In this document: piece after piece, positions 53,496 to 64,000 of the stretch | Numbering within the stretch: position 1 is the first letter of the stretch | Layout of the letters: every line of letters starts with the position of its first letter | Source: Tachypleus tridentatus | Taxonomy: Eukaryota; Arthropoda; Merostomata; Xiphosura; Limulidae | Assembly (NCBI RefSeq): GCF_004210375.1 | Contig: NC_134830.1 | Coordinates: 10,416,001-10,480,000 of the forward strand | Direction of reading: 5' to 3' | DNA length: 64,000 bases | Program-made: the position numbers and the translations under genes | Notes under the pieces: generated by a model | The model's input: the letters and a program-made list of their open reading frames with translations, nothing else | The model's database searches: none | Told to the model about the DNA's origin: nothing

Positions 53496-54261
53496 TTTCT
53501 TCAACCTTAGATAGGTCGTTAGTCATATTAACTGAATAGGTAATAGCCGAGTATTTTGAGCTTTAACATTTTAATGATATACCACATTTCACAGAACATC
53601 TAATTTTGCTCTATTTTTGTAACAGCTAGATTAATTAAAATAAACCTTTTCCTAGCGCCTACGAACCAAATCACTGTTCTGGTGACTCTGGTGATTGGAG
53701 TTTTATACTCTTCATATGAACAAAAATATAACTTTCAGTGAATTCAACACCTAAAAGATCGCTGTTTTCATGAGAAAGTATATTTGAAATAGTAAACTAA
53801 ATATATTTCTTTATGTTCTTCGGAAATGAATAATTTATTTTTTAAAGTTCAATAGTACATTCCAAACTGTTTACATTTGCATCATACTATCTAACAAATA
53901 GGTAAATTGAGCAATAATTGTGCTATTAGTGCCGATTAATTTTAAAAACAAAGAAAACCTGTGTTTATTAAATGATGAAGAAACTGTGAGTGCTAATTAT
54001 TATACAGCTATTCACCAAAACTATGAAATACTTGAATGGGTTAATAACTGAATGATGTTACTTCACTACGTTTAGTCAGCAACAGATGGCAGTTGTAATT
54101 ATATATTGTGCGCCGTCACTCGTGTTTCTTAGTATAAATATAAAAACCAAAAGTATGTTATCTTAATCTGAAAAACATATATAGGAAACATTTGGAGTAG
54201 TGAACAATTATCACATATGAAATGTATATTAGGTATAAACACACATGTGTTATTAAAAAGA
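53496..54261. other. AT-rich intergenic stretch
   Basis: Nothing recognised. Confidence 0.4.
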
Positions 54262-54385
54262 TTGTTGTTGTTTGTTATTAAACACAAAAATCCACAAATG
54301 GCTATCTTTGCTTTGTGCGACACGGGTATCAAAATTCGATTTCTAGCAGTATAAGTCAGTAAACAAATTACTGTGTCACACAGAA
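54262..54385 (-). mobile_element. SINE family B
   Basis: GTTGTTTGTTATTAAACACA at the tail, GGGTATCAAAATTCGATTTC (B-box side) and ATTACTGTGTCACACAGAAG at the head. Confidence 0.75.
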
Positions 54386-54519
54386 GAAGTTAAAAAACAT
54401 AATATTATAAACATATTGATAATTAGAGGCTACTGAGAAAACAAAACCAATTCTACTGGCGGACACTAAAAATAGTTCTGAATCCCATTATTATGAAACT
54501 AGGCAAAGCAAGTTTTACT

Positions 54520-54706
54520 TTTGAATTTATCAGTTCTTGTAGTTATAATAGCTGGCCCAACTTGGCCAGAGCAGTTTATTCTTCTGTTGTTGTTATTTTG
54601 TGTTTTACCAGTTACAATAGCTGTAGTAGCTGGTACAGCTCTGCATATCTTATTGCTGTATACTATACTGAAGGGAAGAAGTGGAACTTGTAATCGGGGT
54701 AGATAG
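54520..54706 (+). CDS. Possible hydrophobic exon, unrecognised
   Basis: An open stretch whose translation is strongly hydrophobic, with a membrane-like run LLLLLFCVLPVTIAVVAGTA followed by LHILLLYTILKGRSG. It has no ATG. An acceptor-like CAG lies just before it (TTGAATTTATCAG at about 54,534), so an internal exon is conceivable. No flanking exon or homologous protein is recognised, and AT-rich DNA readily gives Leu/Ile-rich frames. Treat it as a weak candidate. Confidence 0.15.
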
Positions 54707-55009
54707 TGGTTTCTGTTTCTGAAAATATTCGTTTTTACAGAACAAGAATTGCTTTTCTACTTTACGTAACGACCCTAAGTGGTTGAAACTGAAATAACAT
54801 CGGTTTTATAGTTTGGTCGAGGTTTAAAAATAATGATATAATAATGAAGAGTCAAGTGAGTTACGTTTGTTTCAGTTATTAGTTTCAATCTTAAACCCAC
54901 GATGTTTATTTATTTATTTCGCTTTATGAATATTTACTAAGTAATATGTCAATAACACAACCAAACCTGTTAGAATAAGTGTGTAGAAAATGCCCATCTT
55001 GTTATCAAT

Positions 55010-55244
55010 GTACCTCCTTATTGTAGGTACTTCGCCAGTTTATATACTTCCTTACTGTAGGTGCTTCGTCAGTTTATATACTTCCTTACTGTAGGTACTT
55101 CGCCAGTTTATATACTTCCTTACTGTAGGTGCTTCGTCAGTTTATATACTTCCTTACTGTAGGTACTTCGCCAGTTTATATACTTCCTTACTGAAGGTAC
55201 TTCGTCAGTTTATATACCTCCTTACTGTAGGTACTTCACCAGTT
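55010..55244. repeat. Tandem array, 34 bp unit, about seven copies
   Basis: Unit GTAGGTACTTCGCCAGTTTA followed by TATACTTCCTTACT. GTACTTCGCC and GTGCTTCGTC versions alternate at first, giving a 68 bp dimer period. Confidence 0.95.
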
Positions 55245-57165
55245 TTCTTCTGATTATGCTTGAGTTTTATCTTGCTAATAATTAATTTCAAACCTTTTTA
55301 TTGTTATTTTGTAAACTAGTTTATAAATGCTCTGTACCTGCGAATGATTTATCAGATATATCTGGTTATAACACGTCATTACCTGTTATAACCAAAAATT
55401 AGAAACGGGTTATGTTCGTTCAGTGAGATTGTTCTTAATGTGAATATATTAAACGTGTAGATTGATTACAGTTCTGTTTATATTAAAGTGTAGCAACTTG
55501 AAAAGTAGATTTATAACAGTTTAATTGTAAATCCGATTAAATTTATTTCTTTAAATGCCGATCAACTTTTGGAAGTTAACATCGAGTGTGAATGCACGTT
55601 AATAAAAGGTAAAGAAAAGTTGCTATTCGTTGCTTTAATCAGCCACATGCAATACTTCAATAAAACAGTACAGTAATGTCAAATTCATAAAGGATATATT
55701 TTCTTTCGTTTCCTTAACTGATCGATGTTTAGTCACCAAGAGTTTCTTGCACAGCAGGCCTTTCAAGTTTGGTAACAAAGCACGGAAGTCGTACATACCC
55801 ATACAATTAGATATGTATATATGTATATGACTAAAAATATCCTTTTATGTATTATAAGCAAGCTACAACTTGAGGGTCTCGCTACAGAAAAAAAATTCGG
55901 ATACTTCAGTATACAATAAATTGTTTATTAGATATCCAATAGAGTGCAAAAACTTCAAATGAGACAGACATTAAAGCTATATACTTATATTACTTTGAAT
56001 AAAATACCAAAAACTAATAAATATATAAAATGAAACATAAATCGTAAAAGCAAAATCAAAACCAGATTTTCAGAATGCTTTTCCATATTAATTAGAATTA
56101 GTTGGAATTATTAATAACATTAATTCCATGATTTTTACTAAGACACTAAAAAGATAAGCTGATTGTTGAAATCATCACAATAAATTTTTCCCACACTTTG
56201 AATTGTAGTAGTAGGTAAGGTTAAGTTTGTTAAAGCACAGAACAGCACATTGGAAAAATAAAATCCAGACAAATTTCACAATGGCAAGTACAAGGCGATT
56301 AAAAATAAACTAGCAAACTTATAATTATTATATAATAAAACTATTTACCTACAGGGGGAAAGAAATTTACAGAACGAATGTTTTTATTTCTCTTTAAACA
56401 ATGCTAGATTAGTTATTTGAATAAAATACTTATTACTGTGTACGATCGTTTGACGCTGTCATCAGAATAATTGTAGTTTTACTTCGGTTGAGAGACAGTT
56501 TCAGAAAGAACAACGGTTACCTAATTCATAGCCGGCAAGACTTTGTACCAGTAGAATAATTACTGGCTGTGAGGTTACCTAAAATGAGAGAATAGCTCAA
56601 GAAATTTGAAGGGTTTGACAACATCTACTGAAAATGAGATAGCCTATATCGACAAACTTTTTATGAACAATGATGTTTGTAAAAGGATTGATATGCTGTG
56701 ATAGTTTTTAAATACTCTTTTTAAATTAATTTTATGATTCTCGATGTATCTGCTGTAACTTTTAATTACTTTAGATGGGTAGTTTTAAGATACAGTAATT
56801 CCAAATATAGAAATTTCATTATAACATACTCTGTACTACCAGCCGTGAATTGCCGTATAGATATATCTGGCTACTTAACTGTCGATATCACTTTATCATG
56901 AAATCTCGAGAACTGAGCTTACAAATGGAATTTTTTAGTCTTAACGTTACAAAAGTTTCTGAGATTCTAAAACTCTCTCATTCTTTCATTCACAGATAGT
57001 TTTAAGGGTGTTGGCATAAGTGATGTTTGGGTTTCATTTGTGAGTGAAGAATAATTAAACTTACAGAAAAAGTGTAATAATTTCTAGAGAATTCAATATT
57101 ATGCGTTTCTTCTCTGCCCTTAGTAACTTGACACCTAACTGAAAGGAGGCTGATAGGATTATCAG
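55245..57165. other. AT-rich stretch downstream of the Ig-domain gene
   Basis: Contains the presumed 3' untranslated region of the minus-strand gene ending at 57,166. I could not place its polyadenylation signal with confidence. Nothing else is recognised. Confidence 0.4.
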
Positions 57166-59235
57166 TTAGCTGTTAGCCCCGAAGTCAGCCTTAAAAACAC
57201 GTCTATCCACAGCATATTTGTTATTGGCCTGACACTCATATGTCCCAGAATCCATCTGTGTTGCCGGCGTGATCTCCAGCTTACTTTTCAGCTTGTTTTC
57301 CCCATGTTGCCACTCAGAGATCTGTGTGCCAACATAAATATGAATGTATGATAATAATAAACAAAATAAAAAAGGAGAAGGAGATACATTTTAAACCTCA
57401 ATTGTAATGAGTTAAGGAACAAACAAAGTGCTCCTTAACCCTTAAACAAAGGTGTGTTTAAAGAAAAAATAAACCCCTGAAAAATAAAAGATATAATTAA
57501 CGTTTTCAGCTGTATTATACAAGGTAGATAAATACACGTGACTGAATTCCAGGATAAATTATTAACATTCTCGTTAATGAAATGACATTCCAAATTTATG
57601 TAAATTTCACATACATTTTCTCAAGCAAATTATTTAAAAAAAAATATATCTATTGGCACTTTGTATTTACAATTTTAACATTTGATGTGCTAAACTTCTT
57701 ACTATACTTTTTAAAAGTTTCTAAACTAGAAAGTTTTACCTGAAAGTAAGGATGAGAAAATAATTCCACTCCGTCTTTAAACCACGTAATTTGAGGCCGT
57801 GGGTCTCCCTTGGCTACGCAAAGAAAAACGATTTTGTGACCTAAATAAAACTCGTAATCGAAATGAGATGATTTCAAGATTCGAGCTCCCTAGAAAAATA
57901 AAAGGTTACGTGTGATGTTATTCTCGCTACTTGAACGATGTTTCTATATATTTATATTATATTTATGTTAAAACAGTGCTCACTCAAGTTAGTTATAAAT
58001 ACTAGTAGTATGACATATCTAACTAATAATTAGCTTAATACTACGATCTCCCTTAATGTGGAAGAAACAAAACAGAATTCTGGTTATTTAACTATAAATC
58101 GTTGCGCCACGCCTTAATTGTTATTATTTGTGTACGTGGGTGAGAGAGAGAAATGTAAAACATCTGATAAATTAGCTGTGTTTGTGAGAAATTACTAATA
58201 TTATCCATGTTCCTCACAACCATCTGGTTCTTTTCTGCTTATTGAACTTGATGTATGAACCTCGAAACGTCCTGTCCATCAACACTTTACGTGTTTTTTA
58301 GAAATTAGGGTTAAACTTTGCTGAAATTCCGCCACTGCTATAAATTTATTTTTTACGTTTAATGTACATTTTGTCAAGCAAATTATTTCAACAGTTAAGC
58401 TATCTACTTTTGAATACCACAACTCTCAGTTCTCGCTTTATTGGTTTGGACAAAAAAAAGTTTTGAAAGGAAGGTCTTCAGTTGTGTTATTTACTCTGTA
58501 AGACGAAGATTCTCGTTAATTACATTTTGAAAATAAAAATTATATATATTTTTTTTTTCGGGAGAAAATTGTTGAGAATGTTACGTCCTTCCTCCAGTGG
58601 CTCAGTGGTAGGTTTTATAGTTTACAATGCTAGAATTCGAGTTTCGATACCTATGGTGGAGAGAGCCTATTGAGAGGCCTCGTACATAATAAAAATCGTA
58701 CAAACAAAATGTCACTTACTACGTTAAAAGTGAAAACTTAAAGTGTATGAAACGAACCCAGATTCATTACAACCAACAAGTGCTTTAATCACTACAGCGA
58801 GAAATCTACAGACTTTCAGTTATCATTATAATGATTTGCAATGACGAGATTAGCGGGAAAGTCGCTAAGTAGAATTAAGCGAGAAACGAGACTCATAGCA
58901 TGAGTTAATTATGGATACAACCATGTGATGCACAACCATGTAAAGTACAACAAACACGATTACAACATATTGATTATAGTTGTAACTTTAGAGGTGCGAA
59001 AACTTCCACTGAATATGCAACAATATAGATGATTATTTACGAATTACATAAATTTCACACTTACGTTGGGATTATCATAATATTCCCGACGACCAGGTGA
59101 AGTGTAGAATATGAATCTTGGAGAACCTGCGTGTCCCTTTTTCCTTCCTCTACCCCTTCGACCTCCTCTAATTCTAGCAGAGTCAACTGTCACAATCACC
59201 ATCAGAAGCAAAAAACACAGAAGTCTGATGTTCAT
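57166..59235 (-). CDS. oig-4: Secreted single-Ig-domain protein, OIG-4-like (three exons)
   Basis: The exons are 59,235-59,065 (57 codons), 57,889-57,740 (50) and 57,321-57,166 (51 plus TAA). Both introns (1,175 and 418 bp) are GT-AG and phase 0, and the first donor is GTAAGT. The 158-residue product starts with a signal peptide (MNIRLLCFLLLMVIVTVDSA), then a basic linker RIRGGRRGRGRKKGH and REYYDNPN. One Ig domain follows with Cys in KIVFLCVAKGD, Trp in PQITWFKDG and the partner Cys in MDSGTYECQANNKYAV. No membrane segment or GPI signal follows, so it should be secreted. Length and layout fit OIG-4, which in C. elegans stabilises acetylcholine receptor clusters at the neuromuscular junction. 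The family name is from memory and the role here is inferred. Confidence 0.85.
58588..58708 (+). mobile_element. SINE family B in intron 1 of the Ig-domain gene
   Basis: CCTCCAGTGGCTCAGTGGTA, TTTACAATGCTAGAATTCGA, GTTTCGATACCTATGGTGG and an A-rich tail with ACAAAC. It lies in the antisense orientation within the 1,175 bp intron. Confidence 0.82.
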
Positions 59236-60067
59236 TTTGGAATTACTATTCAGCGTGAAATAAACACATTTGTGGTTTAATTCGAAGGTTATATCTGATC
59301 AAATATACATGTTCAAAATCAATTTTCTCTACTTATTTGCAAAACTATTTTTTCTAGATACGAGCATATGAACAAGAAAAGCAACTACAAACAATAATAT
59401 CTAATAATAAGTCAGCGAAGGTTAACATATTCAGGGAGATGTCACAATATATTAGTTAACATTTTGTAACGCATTTACTATTATATATTTATTTTAATGT
59501 CTATGATTGTTTCAGTTATATATTTAGAAATATATGTAGCTTATACTGTTAAATGTGTATTGCGAAATTCTTGACTATTCACCAAAGATTCTCGAATGTA
59601 AGAATCAACAATATATGTTTTACGAAAGCACTAGTATATTATCAAATATTGTTGCCAACTGAACTTTTGGGAATATTGCCTTAAAATTTATAAATGGATG
59701 CACCAAAAGACAAATATATATTGTTGGTTTGCCACAGTTAGTGCACTATAAACCTCGGAAGTTATAACTGTGATAAACGTTTATCAATCGAAAAATCACA
59801 GATATTTCAACATGGGCATTTACAGATTTGAAACATTATAAACTTTTCAGCTCCAGAGAATTAAGTTCGAAAGTTAGTATTTCTACGAGGATATCAGATG
59901 TTTTCCTTGGTGAAAAACTAACGTGTGATCATTGAAACAACTAGCTAGCTAGCTGTTTAGTGAACTGTATCGATATCAACTCGAAATTCATTCGCCCATC
60001 GTGGACTGTCGACAAAATGTTCAATTCCAGGCCAGCTAGAAGACTTGATGTTCTTTAGAGGTTTGTA
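59236..60067. other. Upstream flank of the Ig-domain gene
   Basis: AT-rich DNA holding the presumed promoter of the minus-strand gene. No convincing TATA or initiator stands out among many AT runs. A (CTAG)n-like run AACTAGCTAGCTAGCTG lies at about 59,939. Confidence 0.4.
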
Positions 60068-60334
60068 CTGGCCCGGCATGTTAAGGCGTTTGACTCGTAA
60101 TATGAGGATCGCGAGTTCGAATTCCGGTCGCACCAAACATGCTCGCCCTTTATAGCCGTGGGGGCTTTAGAATGTAACGGTCAATCCCACTATTCGTTGG
60201 TAAAAGAGTAGCCCAAGAGTTGGCGGTGGGTGGTGATGACTAGCTGCCTTCCCTCTAGTCTTACACTGCTAAATTAGGGACGGCTAGCGCAGATAGACCT
60301 CAAGTAGCTTTGCGAGAAATTAAAAAAGAAACAA
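60068..60334 (+). mobile_element. SINE family A, head partly deleted
   Basis: GGCCCGGCATGTTAAGGCGT lacks the A-box half. The B box is GAGTTCGAATTCCGG, and the body and tail are complete (GTAGCTTTGCGAGAAATTAA). Confidence 0.92.
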
Positions 60335-60545
60335 ACTTTGTAGGTTTGTAAAATTTCTGTATGTAAATTATTATTTGTAATAACTAATTGCAATAACCAT
60401 TATGAGAAATTGTATTGTTGTTTCTATATCAAAATAAATATATTTGTTAAGGCAGAAAACAGTGATAAATCTCATGTATCATAAATTTAATTAACTTCTA
60501 AATTCAAATTATAACACGTAATATAATAAATAAGGGTCTCAGGTG
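60335..60545 (+). repeat. 5' LTR remnant of the 60-63 kb gypsy fossil
   Basis: TTATTATTTGTAATAACTAA, ATGTATCATAAATTTAATTA and AACTTCTAAATTCAAATTAT correspond block by block with 62,930-63,120 and with the solo LTR at 46.4-46.9 kb. Its start is obscured by the SINE ending at 60,334. Confidence 0.7.
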
Positions 60546-60984
60546 GGATCTGAATTAGAGACAAAATTCGTTCTAAATCCAACTTCCAATCATAATTCAA
60601 TTTATACTTGTCAGTGCTAAAAATGTTTGATCGTGTCAGATTATTAAGATTTTCTTAAAGCACATTCTCTTGAACAACTAAAAAGATATACCAAAAGTTA
60701 ATTGCTTGAAATTACCAAAGTTTTATAACTAGAGGTTTAGAAATTAATGAGAAAAAAACGAACTAAAAAACGTATTATTGGAATATTAATCGATGAAGAT
60801 TTGTTCTCTGAGGAAGCATAGAGGAATACTATAGTGTCACCAAATCAAGCTGACGTAAGGACGTATGGAAGCTGAAAGAGAAAATTAACGCCTCGAGGCC
60901 GAACAAGCTCTTATCGAAGACGAGGAAGAAATTAGGCTGATAGAAATGGAAATTAGTCTCAGCTGCGATTGACCAAGGCAAAAT

Positions 60985-61250
60985 GACAACTTTGAACTCA
61001 ATCGATATATTAGGCCACCATTTAATGGAAAATGTTGATAAATATTGCCAACATTTTCAAACCATGGAATGCTTCATCTCTTTCTAGAAGATTGTACAAA
61101 TTACGAAAAGGTTAGAGCAGCTATTCTCAAAGAATACAAGCTAGTACTGGAGACTTATCATCAAAACTTTCGTGGCTATCGTAAACAAGATAATCAAACT
61201 TATATAGAATTCGCCCACCAAAAAGAGGTTTATTTTAATCGATAGTGTAA
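60985..61250 (+). pseudogene. Gag fragment of the 60-63 kb gypsy fossil
   Basis: RPPFNGK just before two stops, then LFLEDCTNYEKVRAAILKEY, KLVLETYHQNFRGYRKQDNQ and TYIEFAHQKEVYF. The NYEKVRAAIL...Y...FR.YRK pattern is the SCAN-like capsid region of a gypsy group common in animals. It is broken by stops at about 61,030 and 61,246. Confidence 0.75.
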
Positions 61251-61859
61251 TTGTGTGTATATTGGCAACAGCTTCGACAAACTAAGACAATTATGTCTAA
61301 TTGAGGAAATTAAACATCGTGCAAGTGATGACCTCAAACTTGGTTGTAAAGAAAGAAACACTAGAGGAAACAGCTGCTCTTTCTTATAACACTTTAACAC
61401 ATAAAAACACTTTTAATAAAAATAAATTCCTGCCATCTCAGCAAAAAACCTGCATCTGTTTAATCCACTAAAGTTGAGGATTCTTCTCAAAAGTCCAGCT
61501 CTGTTATCTCGAAATTTTCTGACAATCAGGATAAAATTTCATCAAAACCATCAAGGCCTCTCTGCCATTTCTGTAAAAAAAACTTGATTGTCTGATTCTT
61601 GTTGTTTGAAGAAAGAAAAATGAAACAACACCCAGTGCATTCGTGTCCACACATGGATGTAGTTTTACCAGATCACTGGATGTAGTTGATTTGGCTACTG
61701 ATAAAAAGGCTGAGGAATTTAGACCATTTTGTGTCTGTTGGCTCTGCGTCTTTGACAAATGGCACTGTTAATCCCCTACCATACGTATTCTACGTGATTG
61801 AGTTAACAACTCAACTGTTGTTGTTAAAAGGTGTAATGCTTTTAGATTCTGAGGCCATT

Positions 61860-62100
61860 GTAGGTGGCTTTGTTAATGTCGCTATTCATAACATTAAACC
61901 TAATTTCTGGACCAGTTGTGGATGAAATAAGACCTATTCCACCAATTAAGGGTGTACCATTATTGCTGGGAAACGATATGGCTGGGGAAAAATTGTTTCT
62001 TAATTCAAAATGGTTAGAGAGCCGATCACTGTTTCATCTAAGGATGATTGTATTGTTGAAGAGAATTAGGACTTGTTTCCCTCACATGCTGTGACTCAAG
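61860..62100 (+). pseudogene. Protease-side fragment of the 60-63 kb gypsy fossil
   Basis: PPIKGVPLLLGNDMAGEKLF (about 61,940-62,000) matches the LLLGNDLAG block that follows the retropepsin domain in this gypsy group. The Asp-Thr-Gly site upstream is not legible. Stops and frame changes surround it. Confidence 0.65.
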
Positions 62101-62399
62101 CCTAGGCTACGAAATTAAGCCAAAGACAAATGATAAACATGTATTCAGAGGACGATATTACAGATTTTTCTCAGACATCTTATGTATCTGACAGGGATCT
62201 TGTGAATAATTGTTCTACTGACAAATGATTGGTGAGTGACAATGATGAACGTGAGTGATCCTGTTCATCTGGTAAAGTCCCACTTGCTAGAAGTAAAATG
62301 ATCACCGACAAAGAAAAGTATCTTCAGATCTCTTTACTATTTAAACATGCACTCTCGAAAGATGAACTGGAGAAAGTTCGAAATGGTTATTTTTTTTTT

Positions 62400-62760
62400 T
62401 TAATGACGTGCTTATAAGAAAATTGAGACGACTAAATGTACCAGATTCTGAGAGCTTGGCTGTGGTTTATCAAATGGTTGTTCTGAAAGCATATCATTCA
62501 GAAATATTGAAAGCATTCCATGAGTTCCCCACGGAAGGTCATTCAGGTGTCAACAAGAAATGTGACAAAATTATGAGACTTTTTTTACAAGAAATTAGGC
62601 AAGATATTTCTTAGTTTTGGAAAACTTGTCATACATGTCAACTGGTTGGAAAACTTAACCAGAATATTGCTGTTGCACTTTTGAAACCTATCTCAGATTT
62701 CAAAGAACATCTGAGCCGTGCGATTAATGATTGTGTTAAGCCTTTACCAAAAAGATAACA
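62400..62760 (+). pseudogene. Integrase N-terminal fragment of the 60-63 kb gypsy fossil
   Basis: LIRKLRRLNVPDSE, YQMVVLKAYHSEILKAFHEF and PTEGHSGVNKKCDKIMRLFL are followed by a stop at 62,614, then FWKTCHTCQLVGKLNQ and KPISDFKEHLSRAINDCVKP. This is the HHCC zinc-binding domain (two His around FHEFPTEGH, Cys pair CHTC) and the start of the catalytic core up to the first Asp. The rest of the integrase is missing. Confidence 0.82.
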
Positions 62761-62835
62761 TTTGTAGGGGAGCAATTTGATTTGAATTGCTGTGTAATTT
62801 TAAGATAATCAGGTTACTGCATGGGTTGTGTTATA

Positions 62836-62851
62836 TATATATATATATACT
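62836..62851. repeat. (TA)n microsatellite
   Basis: A run of alternating T and A immediately before the TGTCACGATT of the 3' LTR. Confidence 0.9.
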
Positions 62852-63125
62852 GTCACGATTTCTGAAATTGTATAATTCTTCGATAATGTATATTATTTAA
62901 TGTATTGCTGCTAAGACTCAGCGTTGTTTGTAAGTTTGTATAACGTTTGTATATAGATCATTATTTGTAAAAACAATTTTAATAATTGTTATGATAAATT
63001 GCATTGTATTTTGTGTATTTGTGTTAAGATAGAAAATGTGTGTATAAAACTTGTTAGTAAATATCATAAATATGATACATGTCGACATTTATTTAACTTC
63101 TAAATCCAAATTATAATAAGTAACA
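62851..63125 (+). repeat. 3' LTR of the 60-63 kb gypsy fossil
   Basis: Begins TGTCACGATTTCTGAAATTG, contains GATCATTATTTGTAAAAAC, AAATATCATAAATATGATAC and TTTAACTTCTAAATCCAAAT, and ends near AAGTAACA. TG...CA ends fit an LTR. The exact left border is uncertain. Confidence 0.7.
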
Positions 63126-63296
63126 ATTTTGATTCAAACACATGATCATTGAGTGTGTGAATGTGTCTAAGATGCCACTAGTTATTGTGACAATTGCTGA
63201 CATTTGCTAACATAAATTTGTTAAACGTGGTAGTTATGAAAGACATTGGTCAAAATTTTCTCCCAAAATTTTAATGAGAAGCTTAAAAAACATTTG

Positions 63297-63564
63297 ATGT
63301 TTGAATTTCGCGCAAAGTTACACGAGAGCTATCTGTGTTAACCATCCCTAATTTAGTAGTGTAATGCTAGAAGAAAGGCAGCTAGTAATCACCACCTACC
63401 TCCAACTCTTGGACTACTCTTTACCAGCGAATAGTGGTATTGTCCGTCACATTATAACGCCTCCACGGCTGAAATGGGCGAGCATGTTTTGTGTGATAGG
63501 GATTCGAACCCGCGACCCTCAGTTTACGAGTCGAGCGCCTTAATTACCTAGCCATGCCGGACCA
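63297..63564 (-). mobile_element. SINE family A, full length
   Basis: TGAATTTCGCGCAAAGTTAC to TTACCTAGCCATGCCGGACC, with GGGATTCGAACCCGCGACC in the head. Confidence 0.93.
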
Positions 63565-63934
63565 TTTGAATATTAAACACCTTTATCAATTGATTATTGA
63601 CCAAAAAGTGCTTGCCAGTATAATTAACGAACAAAATTGTGTTAATTACACATAGTTATAACTAACGGGTTGATAAGTATCATTTAGTATAACATTTTTT
63701 CTGATAAAAGTGTAGACGCTGAAAATTAAGTTTGTTACGTAACTCACCTCAACGACCTTACATTTTCTTTTAGAATTTTAGTTTTGTAATTGTAAAGGTT
63801 TGTACAAATTGTGTTGAATTACAGGCAAGAAGAAAGAACTAAACCTGGAAAAGATATATATTTAAAATTATGTCTGAAAATCTATAACTGATAACAAAGA
63901 GAACAAAATAGCTATTTTAGCGTGTCAAACTCAC

Positions 63935-64000
63935 CTCGCTGAACGTTGTCGAACTTAATGTCAACTTTAAGAAGTCTTGAGAATGTCCTTGCAATCGAAA
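63935..64000 (-). CDS. Possible partial exon of another gene, running off the right edge
   Basis: On the minus strand 66 bases are followed by a strong donor, CGAG|GTGAGTTTG at 63,935/63,934. Two of three frames are open. The more protein-like one reads SIARTFSRLLKVDIKFDNVQR with the donor after one further base. No family is recognised from so short a stretch, and a second donor-like GAG|GTGAGT lies at about 63,750. A chance match is possible. Confidence 0.25.

Larger units (their letters stand above)
60335..63125 (+). mobile_element. Decayed gypsy-type element with both LTRs
   Basis: Related LTRs at 60,335-60,545 and about 62,851-63,125 enclose gag, protease-side and integrase fragments in order on the plus strand. 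The reverse transcriptase and RNase H region that should lie between them is not recognised, so an internal deletion of roughly 2 kb is likely. The element is much older than the one at 4,279-9,485. Confidence 0.75.

Overview
This is animal nuclear DNA, most likely from a chelicerate and probably a horseshoe crab. That inference rests on the very abundant tRNA-headed SINEs (about 19 copies of one family and about 10 of a second), which I recall from Xiphosura genomes, together with arthropod-type retroelements, long AT-rich intergenic stretches and several minisatellites. I could not check it against a database. There are no bacterial operons, rRNA genes, CRISPR arrays or functional tRNA genes.

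Layout. Positions 1-2,060 hold a pair of about 350 bp direct repeats around unrecognised DNA. A 5'-truncated hAT transposon on the minus strand lies at 2,065-3,896. From about 3,897 to 21,850 everything can be explained as one minus-strand Jockey-like LINE, about 5.3 kb of its own sequence, split by later insertions. These are a Ty3/gypsy-type LTR element (4,279-9,485, TSD GGAAG) in its 3' region, a piggyBac element (13,638-18,789, TTAA) in ORF1, and an unnamed element with terminal inverted repeats (19,007-21,322), also in ORF1. The piggyBac was itself hit by a Tigger/pogo element (15,696-18,619, TA) and a 147 bp hAT MITE (15,442-15,588, TSD TTCTAGAA). A second hAT fossil and an RNase H fragment follow to 23,740.

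From 24 kb to 57 kb the DNA is AT-rich and gene-poor. It holds SINEs, a decayed gypsy pol (33.2-34.4 kb), two Tc1-like fragments (38.1 and 44.9 kb), a Penelope-like element with a GIY-YIG domain (50.2-52.46 kb), a solo LTR split by a SINE, and tandem arrays with periods of 78, 42, 38, 29 and 34 bp. An older, decayed array of about 44 bp units spans 31-33 kb.

The one convincing host gene is on the minus strand at 57,166-59,235. It has three exons with exact GT-AG, phase-0 junctions and encodes a 158-residue secreted single-Ig protein resembling the OIG-4 family. Another gypsy fossil with its LTRs (60.3-63.1 kb) follows, and a possible exon of a further minus-strand gene runs off the right edge.

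Nearly all transposable element genes carry stops, frameshifts or lost catalytic residues, so the window is a record of layered transposition rather than a working pathway.
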